Assembly: GCA_016938815.1 (NCBI GenBank)
Contig: JAFGTX010000121.1
Location: forward strand, 1-47,671
Reading direction: 5' to 3'
Length of the DNA: 47,671 nt
DNA from: Clostridia bacterium
Lineage (GTDB): Bacteria; Bacillota; Clostridia; Peptostreptococcales; Acidaminobacteraceae
Numbering within the stretch: the first letter of the stretch is position 1; the number at the start of each line of letters is the position of its first letter. Made by a program: the position numbers and the translations under genes. Below the pieces are notes generated by a model, which saw only the letters and a program-made list of their open reading frames with translations, did not search any database and was not told where the DNA came from. Below, piece after piece: positions 7,929-17,152 of the stretch.

Positions 7929-9684
7929 TAGTAAAATCATCATGATCAATGGGCCGGTTGTTAAAGCGGACGATATGGCGGCTTTTAAAATGCGGGAAAT
8001 GGTCATGGTTGGCAATAAAAAACTGATTGGAGAAGTCATTGCGCTGGATGGCGCTGTAGGCACGATTCAGGTCTACGAGGAGACTGAAGGCTTGAAAGTG
8101 AACGAACCGGTCTTGCCTACGGGAAAGCCGCTTTCTTTGAAACTCGGACCGGGACTCATGGGGAATATGTTCGATGGTATTGAACGTCCCCTGCATAAGA
8201 TTGAGGAGATCAGCAAGGGTTTCATCGGTGAAGGCATAGGGCTTATTTCGCTGGACGAGGAGAAGTCCTGGCAGGTGGAAATCACGGTTAAGATGGGTGA
8301 TAGCCTTAAACCAGGTGATATCTACGCTCGCGTTCAGGAAACGGATATCATCGAGCATCGTCTGATGGTTCCGCCAAGTGTGACGGGAGAAGTCGTTCAT
8401 GTGGTGCCCAACGGCGCATATACCATTGAAACGGCCCTGGTTCAGTTAAAAGGGCAAAAGGGTAAACGTACGGACCTTAAGATGTATCAGGAGTGGCCGA
8501 TTCGTTTGCCAAGGCCGGTGAATGAAAGAAAAATGTTGACCCAACCATTGGTAACGGGACAGCGTGTTCTAGATATATTTTTCCCTCTTGCTAAGGGTGG
8601 CACGGCTGCAATTCCAGGTGGTTTTGGAACCGGAAAAACCATGACCCAGCATCAGCTGGCCAAATGGTCCGATGCGGATATCATCGTCTACATCGGTTGT
8701 GGTGAAAGGGGCAATGAAATGACGGATGTACTGGAAGTCTTTCCGTCCCTGATTGACCCGAAAACCGAAAAACCCTTGATGGAGCGTACGATTTTGATAG
8801 CCAATACGTCCAATATGCCGGTAGCGGCGCGGGAGGCCAGCGTTTATACGGGCATCACTCTTGCGGAATACTATCGGGATATGGGTTATCATGTGGCCAT
8901 TATGGCGGATTCCACGTCCAGGTGGGCTGAGGCCCTTAGAGAGATTTCGGGGCGTTTAGAAGAGATGCCGGCAGAGGAAGGCTATCCTGCGTATTTGCCA
9001 TCGCGTTTGGCAGAATTCTACGAACGGGCAGGTTATGTGGAGACACTGAATTGTCAAGAGGCATCGGTAACCATTATCGGTGCGGTCTCTCCGGCAGGGG
9101 GGGATTTTTCCGAGCCGGTTACGGAGAATACCAAACGTTTCGTGAACGCATTTTTGGCGCTGGATAAAAAATTAGCCTACGCGAGACATTATCCGGCCAT
9201 TAACTGGCTGAACAGTTATAGCGGTTATATCAAGGTTCTTGGGCCTTGGTACACAGAGAACATCAGCTCAGATGTACTGGAACTTAGAAATGAAATGCTC
9301 CAGATCCTATATGAAGAAAATAAGCTTTCGGACATTGTGGCATTGGTCGGCGAGGACGTATTACCGGATGACCAGAGGCTGGTGCTTGAGATTGCTAAAG
9401 TCATCAAGATCGGTTATCTGCAGCAGAACGCTTTTCATAAGGACGATACTTATGTGCCGTTGCCAAAGCAGCATCTCATGCTGGAAATGATCAAGTTTTT
9501 GTATGAGAAGTCGGCGGAAGCGGTGCATATGGGCATTCCGATTTCTAAGGTTAAAAACGTGGAGCTGTACAATAAGGTCATGAAGATGAAATATACCATT
9601 CCAAACGATGATTTGACGGGTATTGGTCGATTGATGACAGAGATTGAGTCCTACTATAATGGGTTAATTGCAAGCTATCAGTAA
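7918..9684 (+). CDS. ntpA: V/A-type ATPase catalytic subunit A
   Basis: The catalytic nucleotide-binding subunit of the V1/A1 head. The P-loop GGFGTGKT lies at residues 234-241, preceded by the A-subunit-specific non-homologous insert and followed by the GER region ([10 protein letters not shown]) and the [11 protein letters not shown] segment. Length is about 588 residues, as usual. I chose GTG at 7918, with AGGTGA at 7906-7911 as ribosome site, because family members begin a few residues before KIIxIxGPVV; GTG 7909 and ATG 7912 are in frame and also possible. It overlaps the end of subunit E by 11 bp, so the pair is translationally coupled. Confidence 0.96.
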   Translation: MTSNSKIIMINGPVVKADDMAAFKMREMVMVGNKKLIGEVIALDGAVGTIQVYEETEGLKVNEPVLPTGKPLSLKLGPGLMGNMFDGIERPLHKIEEISKGFIGEGIGLISLDEEKSWQVEITVKMGDSLKPGDIYARVQETDIIEHRLMVPPSVTGEVVHVVPNGAYTIETALVQLKGQKGKRTDLKMYQEWPIRLPRPVNERKMLTQPLVTGQRVLDIFFPLAKGGTAAIPGGFGTGKTMTQHQLAKWSDADIIVYIGCGERGNEMTDVLEVFPSLIDPKTEKPLMERTILIANTSNMPVAAREASVYTGITLAEYYRDMGYHVAIMADSTSRWAEALREISGRLEEMPAEEGYPAYLPSRLAEFYERAGYVETLNCQEASVTIIGAVSPAGGDFSEPVTENTKRFVNAFLALDKKLAYARHYPAINWLNSYSGYIKVLGPWYTENISSDVLELRNEMLQILYEENKLSDIVALVGEDVLPDDQRLVLEIAKVIKIGYLQQNAFHKDDTYVPLPKQHLMLEMIKFLYEKSAEAVHMGIPISKVKNVELYNKVMKMKYTIPNDDLTGIGRLMTEIESYYNGLIASYQ

Positions 9685-9698
9685 GGGAGGACAAAACA

Positions 9699-11072
9699 TT
9701 GAATAAAGAGTATTTGAGGTTAGATAAAATAGAAGGACCGCTCATTTTCCTGTCGGGCATCGAAGGTGCCTCTTATGGTGAGATTATCAAAATCAAAGTG
9801 GATGACGGCACGGAACGTTACGGGAAGATTATACGTCTCGAGAAAGAAGCGGTTATCGCTCAGGTTTTCGAAGGGACTTCAGGGCTTTCCACTAAAAATG
9901 TTCGGGTGAAGTTTACGGGCAAACCTTTTGAACTCGCCCTTTCAACAGAAATATTGGGACGGACCTTTAACGGTGTCGGAAGAGCGATCGATGCAGGTGG
10001 AGAGATTTTCAGCAATGAGCTTTACAATATAAACGGTCGTCCGATTAATCCCGTGGCAAGACAATATCCGAGAGATTATATACAAACGGGGATTTCTACG
10101 ATCGATACTTTGGCGACGCTGATCAGGGGGCAAAAATTACCGGTGTTCTCCGGGAATGGTTTGCCTCATAATGAGTTGGCGGCTCAGATCGTACGTCAAG
10201 CGAAGCTCAGTGGCGACAAGAACGAACGTTTTGCCGTTGTTTTTGCGGCGATTGGCGTTAAACACGACGATGCCGCATTTTTCAGGAAGAGTTTTGAGGC
10301 GGCGGGTGCCCTAGATAATGTCGTCATGTACATCAATTTGGCGGATGACCCAATTGTAGAAAGGATCAGTACGCCAAGATGTGCCTTGACGGCAGCGGAG
10401 TATTTGGCCTTCGTATGTGGCTATCATATCTTGGTTGTTATGACGGATATCACGTCTTACTGTGAGGCTTTGCGGGAGATTTCATCCGCAAGGGAAGAGG
10501 TACCAAGTAGAAAGGGTTATCCTGGCTACCTGTATTCAGACTTGGCAGCGCTTTATGAGCGTGCGGGCATGATGAAAGAGGTAGAGGGGTCGATCACTTA
10601 CTTGCCGATTCTCACCATGCCGAACGATGATATTTCCCATCCGATTCCGGATTTGACGGGTTATATCACCGAGGGTCAGATTGTTTTAAGTCGGGAATTG
10701 TTCCAAGACAATATTTATCCGCCTGTCAATGTATTGCCATCCTTGTCGCGATTGATGAAAGATGGCATTGGAGAGGGCTATACGGTAAAAGAGCATCCGG
10801 ATGTGGCCAATCAGCTTTTTGCATCCTATTCCAAGGTGCAGGATATTAGAGCCCTAGCGCAAATCATCGGTGAAAGTGATCTGTCGCCGGTGGATCAGGC
10901 CTATATGGCTTTTGGTAGGGCTTTTGAGGGTGATTTTGTCAAACAGCATGGTAATGAAAACCGCTCGATTAAAAAGAGCTTAGAAATAGCATGGCAACTG
11001 CTTTCGATGTTGCCAAAGGAAGAACTGGATCGATTGGATGACGAGATCATCGCTGAATTTTACGGGAAGTGA
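9699..11072 (+). CDS. ntpB: V/A-type ATPase non-catalytic subunit B
   Basis: The regulatory nucleotide-binding subunit alternating with A in the head. It lacks a proper P-loop: the corresponding place reads [14 protein letters not shown], typical of B subunits. Other landmarks are [27 protein letters not shown] and the C-terminal [10 protein letters not shown] helix region. It is 457 residues long. The start is TTG at 9699 behind AAGGGAGG, a slightly unusual start codon with a strong ribosome site. It lies 14 bp after subunit A. Confidence 0.95.
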   Translation: MNKEYLRLDKIEGPLIFLSGIEGASYGEIIKIKVDDGTERYGKIIRLEKEAVIAQVFEGTSGLSTKNVRVKFTGKPFELALSTEILGRTFNGVGRAIDAGGEIFSNELYNINGRPINPVARQYPRDYIQTGISTIDTLATLIRGQKLPVFSGNGLPHNELAAQIVRQAKLSGDKNERFAVVFAAIGVKHDDAAFFRKSFEAAGALDNVVMYINLADDPIVERISTPRCALTAAEYLAFVCGYHILVVMTDITSYCEALREISSAREEVPSRKGYPGYLYSDLAALYERAGMMKEVEGSITYLPILTMPNDDISHPIPDLTGYITEGQIVLSRELFQDNIYPPVNVLPSLSRLMKDGIGEGYTVKEHPDVANQLFASYSKVQDIRALAQIIGESDLSPVDQAYMAFGRAFEGDFVKQHGNENRSIKKSLEIAWQLLSMLPKEELDRLDDEIIAEFYGK

Positions 11073-11077
11073 TTGTG

Positions 11078-11695
11078 ATGGGAATGCAACTTGCGCCTAC
11101 AAAGGCGAATCTGATTAAATCGAAGACCATGCTCCAGTTTTCGCGAAAGGGCTATGATTTGCTGGACAAGAAACGTAACGTTCTGATCCGGGAGATGATG
11201 GGTCTGGTTCAACGTGCCAATGAAATACAGAATAGCATTCAGTCTAACTTTGAGGCTGCTTTTGAAGCTTTGAAATTTGCCAACATCACCCTTGGTTTTA
11301 ACACAGTGGAGGAACTGGCTATATCTGTACCGGATATGGAGAATTTTCAGGTGCTCAACCATAGTGTTATGGGGGTCGAAGTTCCAGAAGTACGCTTTGA
11401 AGAAACGCCGCTTCACGTGACCTATGGCTTTTACAGGACGAATGCAGCGCTGGATGAGGCGGTGGAAAAATTCCGAAAGGTGCGCTTCTTGACCTATGAG
11501 CTGGCGGAAATAGAAAACGCGGTTTATAAGCTGGCGATGGAGATAAAAAAAACCCAGAAAAGAGCCAATGCCTTAGAAAAAATTCAAATCCCAAAATATG
11601 TCCAAATTGTTAAAACTATCGAGGAAACCTTGGAAGAAAAAGAGCGGGAAGATTTTTTTCGATTAAAGAAAATCAAGGACAAGACGAAAGGATAG
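11078..11695 (+). CDS. ntpD: V/A-type ATPase central stalk subunit D
   Basis: The rotor shaft, analogous to F-type gamma. It is about 205 residues long, with N- and C-terminal long helices that would pair as an antiparallel coiled coil. The start region QLAPTKANLIKSK and the motif RRVNALE-like KRANALEKIQIP near residue 170 are family marks. Start candidates are ATG 11078 and ATG 11084; GGGAAG at 11064 favours 11078. It is the last ATPase gene, and no terminator follows. Its TAG stop forms the first three bases of the -35 hexamer of the next promoter. Confidence 0.92.
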   Translation: MGMQLAPTKANLIKSKTMLQFSRKGYDLLDKKRNVLIREMMGLVQRANEIQNSIQSNFEAAFEALKFANITLGFNTVEELAISVPDMENFQVLNHSVMGVEVPEVRFEETPLHVTYGFYRTNAALDEAVEKFRKVRFLTYELAEIENAVYKLAMEIKKTQKRANALEKIQIPKYVQIVKTIEETLEEKEREDFFRLKKIKDKTKG

Positions 11696-11721
11696 ACAAG
11701 GTCTATATCTCATACTATAAT
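11693..11721 (+). promoter_or_regulatory. promoter of kal-kce
   Basis: TAGACA (11693-11698), 17 bp, TATAAT (11716-11721): five of six and six of six to the housekeeping sigma consensus at ideal spacing. The -35 begins with the ntpD stop codon. It would transcribe kal-kce independently of the ATPase operon, with a leader of about 40 nt. Confidence 0.75.
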
Positions 11722-11768
11722 AGGAGTTGGTAAGGTAGGTAGGTTGAAAAAACTCTGGAGGTATTTTT

Positions 11769-12152
11769 ATGTCAAAATCAATGATTAGAATGAGAATGAG
11801 TATGCATGATGCACACTACGGTGGCAATCTTGTAGACGGAGCAAAAATGTTAAACCTTTTTGGAGACGTTGCAACTGAACTACTAATTAGAAATGACGGC
11901 GATGAAGGTCTTTTCGCTGGATACGACAACGTTGAGTTTTTAGCGCCAGTATACGCTGGAGACTACATCGAAGCAGTTGGCGAGATCGTTAAAGTTGGTA
12001 ACTCGTCAAGAAAAATGGTATTTGAGGCTAGAAAGGTGATTATCCCTAGACCTGACCTAAACGATTCTGCTTGTGATGTGCTTGAAGAGCCAGTTGTTGT
12101 ATGTAGAGCGTCTGGAACTTGTGTTGTTCCTAAAGACAAGCAAAGAAAGTAG
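11769..12152 (+). CDS. kal: 3-aminobutyryl-CoA ammonia-lyase
   Basis: Removes ammonia from L-3-aminobutyryl-CoA to give crotonyl-CoA in anaerobic lysine fermentation. The 127-residue protein has hot-dog-fold character, with [20 protein letters not shown] as the central-helix region and [15 protein letters not shown] as the strand region, matching the small Kal family. Length is normal. A strong ribosome site (CTGGAGG) precedes the ATG. It is followed 9 bp later by kce, whose product it consumes, so the two form an operon. Other early lysine-pathway genes (kamA, kamDE, kdd) are not in the window. Confidence 0.92.
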   Translation: MSKSMIRMRMSMHDAHYGGNLVDGAKMLNLFGDVATELLIRNDGDEGLFAGYDNVEFLAPVYAGDYIEAVGEIVKVGNSSRKMVFEARKVIIPRPDLNDSACDVLEEPVVVCRASGTCVVPKDKQRK

Positions 12153-12161
12153 GAGGCAGTC

Positions 12162-12980
12162 ATGGAAAAGTTAATCATCACGGCAGCCCTTACAGGTGCA
12201 GAAGTCACTAGAGAACAACAACCAGCGCTTCCTATTACACCAGACGAGATCGCTGAAGCAGCATACGAATGCTACAAGGCGGGTGCTTCTATCGTTCATA
12301 TCCATGCGAGAGAGAACGACGGTACACCAACTCAAAGCTATGAAGTGTATAAGGAAATCAAAGAAAAAATTGAAGCAAAATGTAACATCATTTTCCAACC
12401 ATCAACAGGTGGCGCAACATGGCATACGCCTGAGCAAAGATTACAACCGGTTGAATTGAGCCCAGAAATGGCGACTCTAAGTGCAGGTACTTGTAACTTT
12501 GGCGAAGATGTTTTCATGAACTCGGAAGAATACATGGAAAAATTCGCTAAGCGTATGCAAGAATTAGGTGTTAAACCTGAAATTGAAGTGTTTGAACGTG
12601 GTATGATCGACAATGCGACACGCCTTGTTAAGAAAGGTCTCATCAACGGTAACTTACACTTTGACTTTGTTTTAGGTGTTCCAGGCGCATGTCCAGGACA
12701 TCCAGAAGACTTGATGTACATGGTGAACAAGATTCCTGCTGGTTCTACTTGGACAGTTGCAGGTATCGGTCGTCACGAAACACCACTGGCTGCAATGGGT
12801 ATTTTATTAGGCGGCCACGTACGTGTTGGATTTGAAGATAATGTTTACTATTCAAGAGGCGTTAGAGCAAAATCTAATGCAGAACTTGTTGAAAGAGTGG
12901 CAAGACTTGCTAAGGAACTTGGACGTGAAGTAGCTACGCCAGACGAAGCGAGAGAGATTCTTGGCTTGGCTAAGAAATAG
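12162..12980 (+). CDS. kce: 3-keto-5-aminohexanoate cleavage enzyme
   Basis: A BKACE/DUF849 family Zn enzyme that condenses 3-keto-5-aminohexanoate with acetyl-CoA to yield acetoacetate and L-3-aminobutyryl-CoA. The metal-site HxH is seen in IVHIHAREND near residue 45, the glycine-rich QPSTGGA segment follows near residue 85, and the last metal ligand is probably the Glu in GHVRVGFEDN near residue 230. At 272 residues it has family length. The BKACE family has many substrates, but the partner kal directly upstream supports the lysine role. A strong hairpin terminator follows. Confidence 0.93.
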   Translation: MEKLIITAALTGAEVTREQQPALPITPDEIAEAAYECYKAGASIVHIHARENDGTPTQSYEVYKEIKEKIEAKCNIIFQPSTGGATWHTPEQRLQPVELSPEMATLSAGTCNFGEDVFMNSEEYMEKFAKRMQELGVKPEIEVFERGMIDNATRLVKKGLINGNLHFDFVLGVPGACPGHPEDLMYMVNKIPAGSTWTVAGIGRHETPLAAMGILLGGHVRVGFEDNVYYSRGVRAKSNAELVERVARLAKELGREVATPDEAREILGLAKK

Positions 12981-13000
12981 AAAAACATAAATAAAATAAA

Positions 13001-13056
13001 GAAAGTGTCATAGAATGATTTTCCGATGGAAGTCATTCCGTGACACTCTTTTTTAT
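13001..13056 (+). terminator. bidirectional terminator between kce and the convergent gene
   Basis: AGTGTCA (13004-13010) pairs with TGACACT (13041-13047) and GAATGA (13013-13018) with TCATTC (13033-13038). It is followed on the plus strand by CTTTTTT; on the minus strand the flank reads as a T-rich run. It can end both kce and the minus-strand gene. Confidence 0.85.
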
Positions 13057-13076
13057 GTTTTAAATAGGATGATCTT

Positions 13077-15134
13077 TTAGTATGGCAACAAATCAACATG
13101 CTCGAAAGCGCTGTAATGACTTGGCCTGTAAACGTTGAAATAGTTTGTATAAACGTTGTTCTTTGTTAAGTCATCACGGTACAAGATTTCCCATGATGGG
13201 TTGGAAACGATCCATGTGCCATTCAATAGAATCTCTGTCCAGTAGGATACCTCACCGTCGAAGTGACCGGCCATCACGCGGCTAGGAATATTGAGAGATC
13301 TCAAGAGTGCGCAGTATAAAATCGGAATCTCTTCTTGCGTTGCTGTCTTGGAGTTCAGTATTTCCAGCGAAGTACGTGCGTGTAAGGATTGATCAGCTGA
13401 TGAAACGATGGTTATGTTTTCGTTGATCCATTGGAACAGCGTTCTCGATTTTGCATAGTCCGACGTACTCTTGTAGGTGATGTAATTCGCCATGTTGTAA
13501 AGTTCCATGGAATCTGAATTAATCAGTCGGCTTGGGATGCTGTAACGGATCTTTTCGTTATTTAGATTGACAACGCTGAATTTCATAAGGTAATAATCTT
13601 CTAAGTTGTCATAGTGTTTTTCTTGTACTGTAGAAGTCGAAAGAGTGGTGTCACTGCTTTTGTTTTCCGAAAGATCAACTTCCATTGCTATTTCTTTTTC
13701 TGTATCCTTCAAATTGGCGGTGTTGGATGCGGTACTGCCGGATCCGCTGTTCTGTTGACTCAGTTTTTCAGTTAATGCCTTTATTTCTTCCAGTTCTTGT
13801 TCTGTGGTGAGTTCCTTTTCGGTGGCGCTGGTTTTAGTTTCCGTGACTGCCTCGTCATCTGGGATGACAATCGAGTCGTTAACGTACACCGTGATTGGCT
13901 CGCCAACGGGCTCAACGGTAGCATTGTGCTCTATACCAGCAAGGATGACGTTGTGTTTGCCAAGACCAAAAGGCAGATAGATTGTACCGCTAAAGGTATT
14001 GCCTTCTATAGCGATAGGGAACTCCAATTTTTCCTTGTCTTTCGAAACAATGGCCTTCAATTCGCTGATGTTGTGACCTGCCTTCAAAGTACCCTTGATG
14101 ACAAATGCATTATCAACAGACATGTTGGAATAGATTTCAGTGTCAAGTTTCACGCGTTTTTCGAAGTATCGGTTAAACTCGAAGTAATGTTCTTCTTCAG
14201 CGTTTAAAGTCAAGTTGTTGACCTGGAAAGTGCTCATGATGTTGTTGAACAAATCCACGGCGTCTTCTTCGTTGACGTATCTGCCATAAGTGCAAGTGAT
14301 GATATAGCCAACGCCGTTTGCGGTCACAAAATACAGAATTTGATTGCGCGCTTCGCCGTCAATGGTTGTTGAGAGATAAACGACGTTCATGTTAAAGTTC
14401 TCTGTTCTTAGGGTACTCTTTCCGTTGAAGCTGAGTGCTTCGCCGTAAACTTCGAGCAACTTGGCTTTATGAAGTTCCGTGAAACGGTTGAGGCTTACGC
14501 CGGTGTCTAAATCTTGTTTGTTGACGACCAGCTTATAATACTCAAAATCATCTGAGTAGGTGAAGGTGTTGTTTAAACCAGATACCTTGTTCCAAAAGGT
14601 CGGCGTTGAAATGCTGACGCCGTACTCATTAATAGGTTGTTCCTTGAAAAAAGAGTTGCTCAATATCGTGTATTTATTGGTCTCTGTTGTTGATGTAATC
14701 TCTACCAACTGCTTAATCGGGTCGTAATTGACGTTCATATCGAAGGTTTCAGCAATGAAATTTGCCGGAACCAATGTTTTGCCGTTTCGGATGATTGGTG
14801 CTTCGTCAAGCTTTTGTGCCTTGCCGTTTTTATAAGCGGTCAAATTGTTGATTTTCAGCTTGATGAACATGTTGTTTTTGTATGCGATAACTTCTTTCGT
14901 ATCGTTGATCCATTTGACGTCACAACCTAGGGCCTGGAAAAATTCTTTCATAGGTACCATGATTGTTTTGTTGAGGACGATGGGCTGGGTTTCGAATTGA
15001 ACGGTAGCGCCATCCACTTTTACGGTTTTGATATCTTTTTCACTCGAGATAGACTCTATTTGAGATAAGGAAAAAGAAGGGGTTGCGGTCATTAACATGC
15101 ACATGATGCAAATGTATGCCAATAGTTTTTTCAT
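13077..15134 (-). CDS. secreted protein: copper-amine-oxidase N-like module plus degenerate transglutaminase-like domain
   Basis: A 685-residue protein with a signal peptide (MKKLLAYICIMCMLMTATPSFS). Residues about 35-145 form two copies of a stalk-type copper amine oxidase N domain (IVLNKTIMVPMKEFFQALG; PIIRNGKTLVPANFIAETF), common in Firmicute cell-surface proteins and not itself an oxidase. The middle is beta-rich, with a Ser/Gly/Thr linker near residues 450-500. The C-terminal 130 residues align with transglutaminase-like domains around YCALLRSLNIPSRVMAGH and WTEILLNGTWIVSNPSW. At the places where Cys, His and Asp are expected I read Gln, Ser and Asn, so the domain is probably non-catalytic. 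The gene stands alone, convergent to kce and divergent from rho. GGAAAGGAAG precedes the ATG. Confidence 0.8.
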   Translation of the reverse strand: MKKLLAYICIMCMLMTATPSFSLSQIESISSEKDIKTVKVDGATVQFETQPIVLNKTIMVPMKEFFQALGCDVKWINDTKEVIAYKNNMFIKLKINNLTAYKNGKAQKLDEAPIIRNGKTLVPANFIAETFDMNVNYDPIKQLVEITSTTETNKYTILSNSFFKEQPINEYGVSISTPTFWNKVSGLNNTFTYSDDFEYYKLVVNKQDLDTGVSLNRFTELHKAKLLEVYGEALSFNGKSTLRTENFNMNVVYLSTTIDGEARNQILYFVTANGVGYIITCTYGRYVNEEDAVDLFNNIMSTFQVNNLTLNAEEEHYFEFNRYFEKRVKLDTEIYSNMSVDNAFVIKGTLKAGHNISELKAIVSKDKEKLEFPIAIEGNTFSGTIYLPFGLGKHNVILAGIEHNATVEPVGEPITVYVNDSIVIPDDEAVTETKTSATEKELTTEQELEEIKALTEKLSQQNSGSGSTASNTANLKDTEKEIAMEVDLSENKSSDTTLSTSTVQEKHYDNLEDYYLMKFSVVNLNNEKIRYSIPSRLINSDSMELYNMANYITYKSTSDYAKSRTLFQWINENITIVSSADQSLHARTSLEILNSKTATQEEIPILYCALLRSLNIPSRVMAGHFDGEVSYWTEILLNGTWIVSNPSWEILYRDDLTKNNVYTNYFNVYRPSHYSAFEHVDLLPY

Positions 15135-15179
15135 TTGATTTCTTCCTTTCCGCTTGAATTTTCTTGTTACACATAATAA

Positions 15180-15206
15180 AGTATATCAGTGAACGCTTTA
15201 AGGCAA
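15180..15206 (-). promoter_or_regulatory. possible promoter of the minus-strand secreted protein gene
   Basis: On the minus strand TATACT (15180-15185) lies 15 bp after TTGCCT (15201-15206). The spacing is short and the -35 only partial, so this is tentative. Confidence 0.35.
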
Positions 15207-15252
15207 GAAAATCAACGCTTTTGTATTATAAGTGTAATCTGACTGTAATAGA

Positions 15253-15261
15253 TGGTATAAT
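15253..15261 (+). promoter_or_regulatory. extended -10 promoter of rho
   Basis: TGGTATAAT is a perfect extended -10 (TGnTATAAT), 51 bp before the rho start. No good -35 is seen, which extended -10 promoters can tolerate. Confidence 0.6.
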
Positions 15262-15311
15262 AGAAGGAAGAACAGTAAAAATGTAGTAATTGGAATGTTC
15301 GGAGGGATTGT

Positions 15312-16694
15312 GTGGATATTAGAAGTTTAAGAGATAAAACGTTGGCGGATTTAAGAGAAATAGCAAAAGCAATGCAGATTAAAGGCGTTTCAAAACTCAA
15401 AAAAGATGCATTGATTGACGCCATTGTAAATGGAAATACACCAGGATTTCAGCCTGACGACGAAGAAGCTGACATGGTGGGACTAAGACCGGAGATCGGC
15501 GCTTCTGAGGCAGATGATGATGACGATATAGACGAAGATGATGACGAGGAAGAACTTGAAGTCGAATCGACTCAAAATCAAGTAGATAACGAAGTCGAAG
15601 GTGTTTTGGAAATCATCGATCAGGGCTATGGTTTTTTAAGATTCAAGAACTTCTTATCCAGCGAGTTGGATGTTTACGTATCGCCTTCTCAGATCAGAAA
15701 ATTTCGGATGCGTACAGGCGATAAAATCAAGGGTGTTACCCGAGTGCCTAACAGCAATGAAAAATTCAGAGCGTTACTTTTTGTCAAAGAAATCAATGGG
15801 CAAAAACCGCAGCATAACTTTAGAAGACCGAGATTTGATGATTTGACGCCGCTCTATCCTACGGAACGCCTCGTTCTATCAGAAGACAATTCAGTGGACC
15901 TTTCTATGCGCATGATTGATTTATTATCACCAATCGGTAAGGGACAACGGGGTTTGATCGTTGCACCACCTAAAGCCGGTAAAACCATTCTACTCAAAAA
16001 AATTGCTCAAAGTATTTCCAGAAATCATCCAGAAGTCGAGATTATTGTATTGCTCATTGACGAAAGACCGGAAGAGGTTACGGATATGATCCGATCTATA
16101 GATGCGGATGTCATTTACTCCACTTTTGATGAATTGCCAGCACATCATATCAAAGTGGCTGAGATGGTTATCAGCCGTGCTAAAGCATTGGTTGAACAGA
16201 AAAAGGATGTCGTGGTATTATTAGATAGTATTACGCGTCTTGCTCGCGCTTACAACTTGGAAATGCCATCAAGTGGTAGAACGCTTTCTGGAGGCCTCGA
16301 TCCGTCGGCTCTACACAGGCCAAAGCGATTTTTGGGTGCAGCGAGAAATGTCGAAGAGGGTGGCAGTTTGACGATTCTTGCGACAGCCCTTATTGAAACG
16401 GGTTCCAGAATGGACGATGTCATCTTTGAGGAATTCAAAGGCACCGGCAATATGGAGTTGACGCTGAATCGTAAGCTTTCTGAGAAGCGTATTTTCCCAG
16501 CCGTGGATATCAACAAATCCGGTACGCGTCGTGAAGAACTCTTGCTGGATCAGGATGAACTTGAGGCGGTATGGCACGTAAGAAGAGCGCTAGGCAACCA
16601 AAACGTCCAAGATGTAACGGAAAAAATACTGACGATATTGATGAAATCCAAGACCAATAAAGAGTTTGTTCAATTTATCAAAAAAGGTATATGA
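15312..16694 (+). CDS. rho: transcription termination factor Rho
   Basis: A hexameric RNA helicase that ends transcription at C-rich, unstructured RNA. The N-terminal Rho helix domain (residues 1-45) is followed by a very acidic Asp/Glu linker at about 65-95, an S1/cold-shock RNA-binding domain ([15 protein letters not shown] near 97), and the RecA-type motor with Walker A APPKAGKT near residue 220 and Walker [14 protein letters not shown]. At 460 residues it is longer than the E. coli protein because of the acidic linker; acidic or basic inserts there are common in Firmicutes and Actinobacteria. It starts at GTG 15312 behind GGAGGG. rpmE follows, as in Bacillus. Confidence 0.97.
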   Translation: MDIRSLRDKTLADLREIAKAMQIKGVSKLKKDALIDAIVNGNTPGFQPDDEEADMVGLRPEIGASEADDDDDIDEDDDEEELEVESTQNQVDNEVEGVLEIIDQGYGFLRFKNFLSSELDVYVSPSQIRKFRMRTGDKIKGVTRVPNSNEKFRALLFVKEINGQKPQHNFRRPRFDDLTPLYPTERLVLSEDNSVDLSMRMIDLLSPIGKGQRGLIVAPPKAGKTILLKKIAQSISRNHPEVEIIVLLIDERPEEVTDMIRSIDADVIYSTFDELPAHHIKVAEMVISRAKALVEQKKDVVVLLDSITRLARAYNLEMPSSGRTLSGGLDPSALHRPKRFLGAARNVEEGGSLTILATALIETGSRMDDVIFEEFKGTGNMELTLNRKLSEKRIFPAVDINKSGTRREELLLDQDELEAVWHVRRALGNQNVQDVTEKILTILMKSKTNKEFVQFIKKGI

Positions 16695-16701
16695 TTTTCA
16701 G

Positions 16702-16730
16702 TTGAAAGATGATATAATCCATGCTATAAT
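16702..16730 (+). promoter_or_regulatory. promoter of rpmE
   Basis: TTGAAA (16702-16707), 17 bp, TATAAT (16725-16730) with an extended -10 TGC before it. A second TATAAT lies at 16713-16718 within the spacer. This is among the strongest promoters in the window, fitting a ribosomal protein gene. Confidence 0.75.
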
Positions 16731-16796
16731 GTTTAAGCATGCTAATTATTGAGATAAATATTTTAGATATAATTTCGAGAGAAAGAGGTGAACATA

Positions 16797-16994
16797 ATGA
16801 AAGAAGGAATCCATCCAACTTACAATGAGATTGAAGTGAAGTGTGCTTGTGGCAATACTTTCACTACTAGATCAACAAAAGATGAGATCAGATTGGAAAT
16901 TTGTTCTGAGTGCCATCCATTCTTCACAGGTACTGTAAAGTCTGTTGATAGAGGCGGAAGAGCTGACAAGTTCAAGCAAAAATACGGCTTGTAA
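16797..16994 (+). CDS. rpmE: 50S ribosomal protein L31, zinc-binding type
   Basis: A 65-residue ribosomal protein beginning [20 protein letters not shown]. The zinc ligands CxC (near 16) and CSEC (near 37) are both present, making this the zinc-containing RpmE type rather than the zinc-independent YtiA type. The ATG at 16797 is preceded by AGAGGTG; a GTG at 16788 is part of that ribosome site. It ends with the typical KYGL and is followed by a terminator. Confidence 0.97.
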   Translation: MKEGIHPTYNEIEVKCACGNTFTTRSTKDEIRLEICSECHPFFTGTVKSVDRGGRADKFKQKYGL

Positions 16995-17011
16995 TAAGAA
17001 TGAAAAGCATT

Positions 17012-17045
17012 GGGGTTGGAGCGTGTTTGCTCTAACCCTTTTTTC
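17012..17045 (+). terminator. intrinsic terminator of rpmE
   Basis: GGGTTGGAGC (17013-17022) pairs with GCTCTAACCC (17029-17038), with one G-T pair, followed by TTTTTT. Confidence 0.9.
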
Positions 17046-17094
17046 GTTTCAGGCATGGGCGACGTTTCTAATATGTGGGATTTTATCTGCCCCC

Positions 17095-17123
17095 AAGACA
17101 AAAGTGCAGGAATCAATTATAAT
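17095..17123 (+). promoter_or_regulatory. possible promoter of tdk
   Basis: AAGACA (17095-17100), 17 bp, TATAAT (17118-17123). The -10 is perfect and the -35 matches four of six. It follows the rpmE terminator. Confidence 0.5.
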
Positions 17124-17152
17124 GGAATTAACGATGAGCTAGGGGGTTGCAG

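Noticed and set aside
7732-8400. 222-codon open frame on the minus strand
   Set aside because: It lies wholly opposite the end of ntpE and the start of ntpA, which are clear. It has no family likeness and is rich in His and Arg, as antisense frames are.
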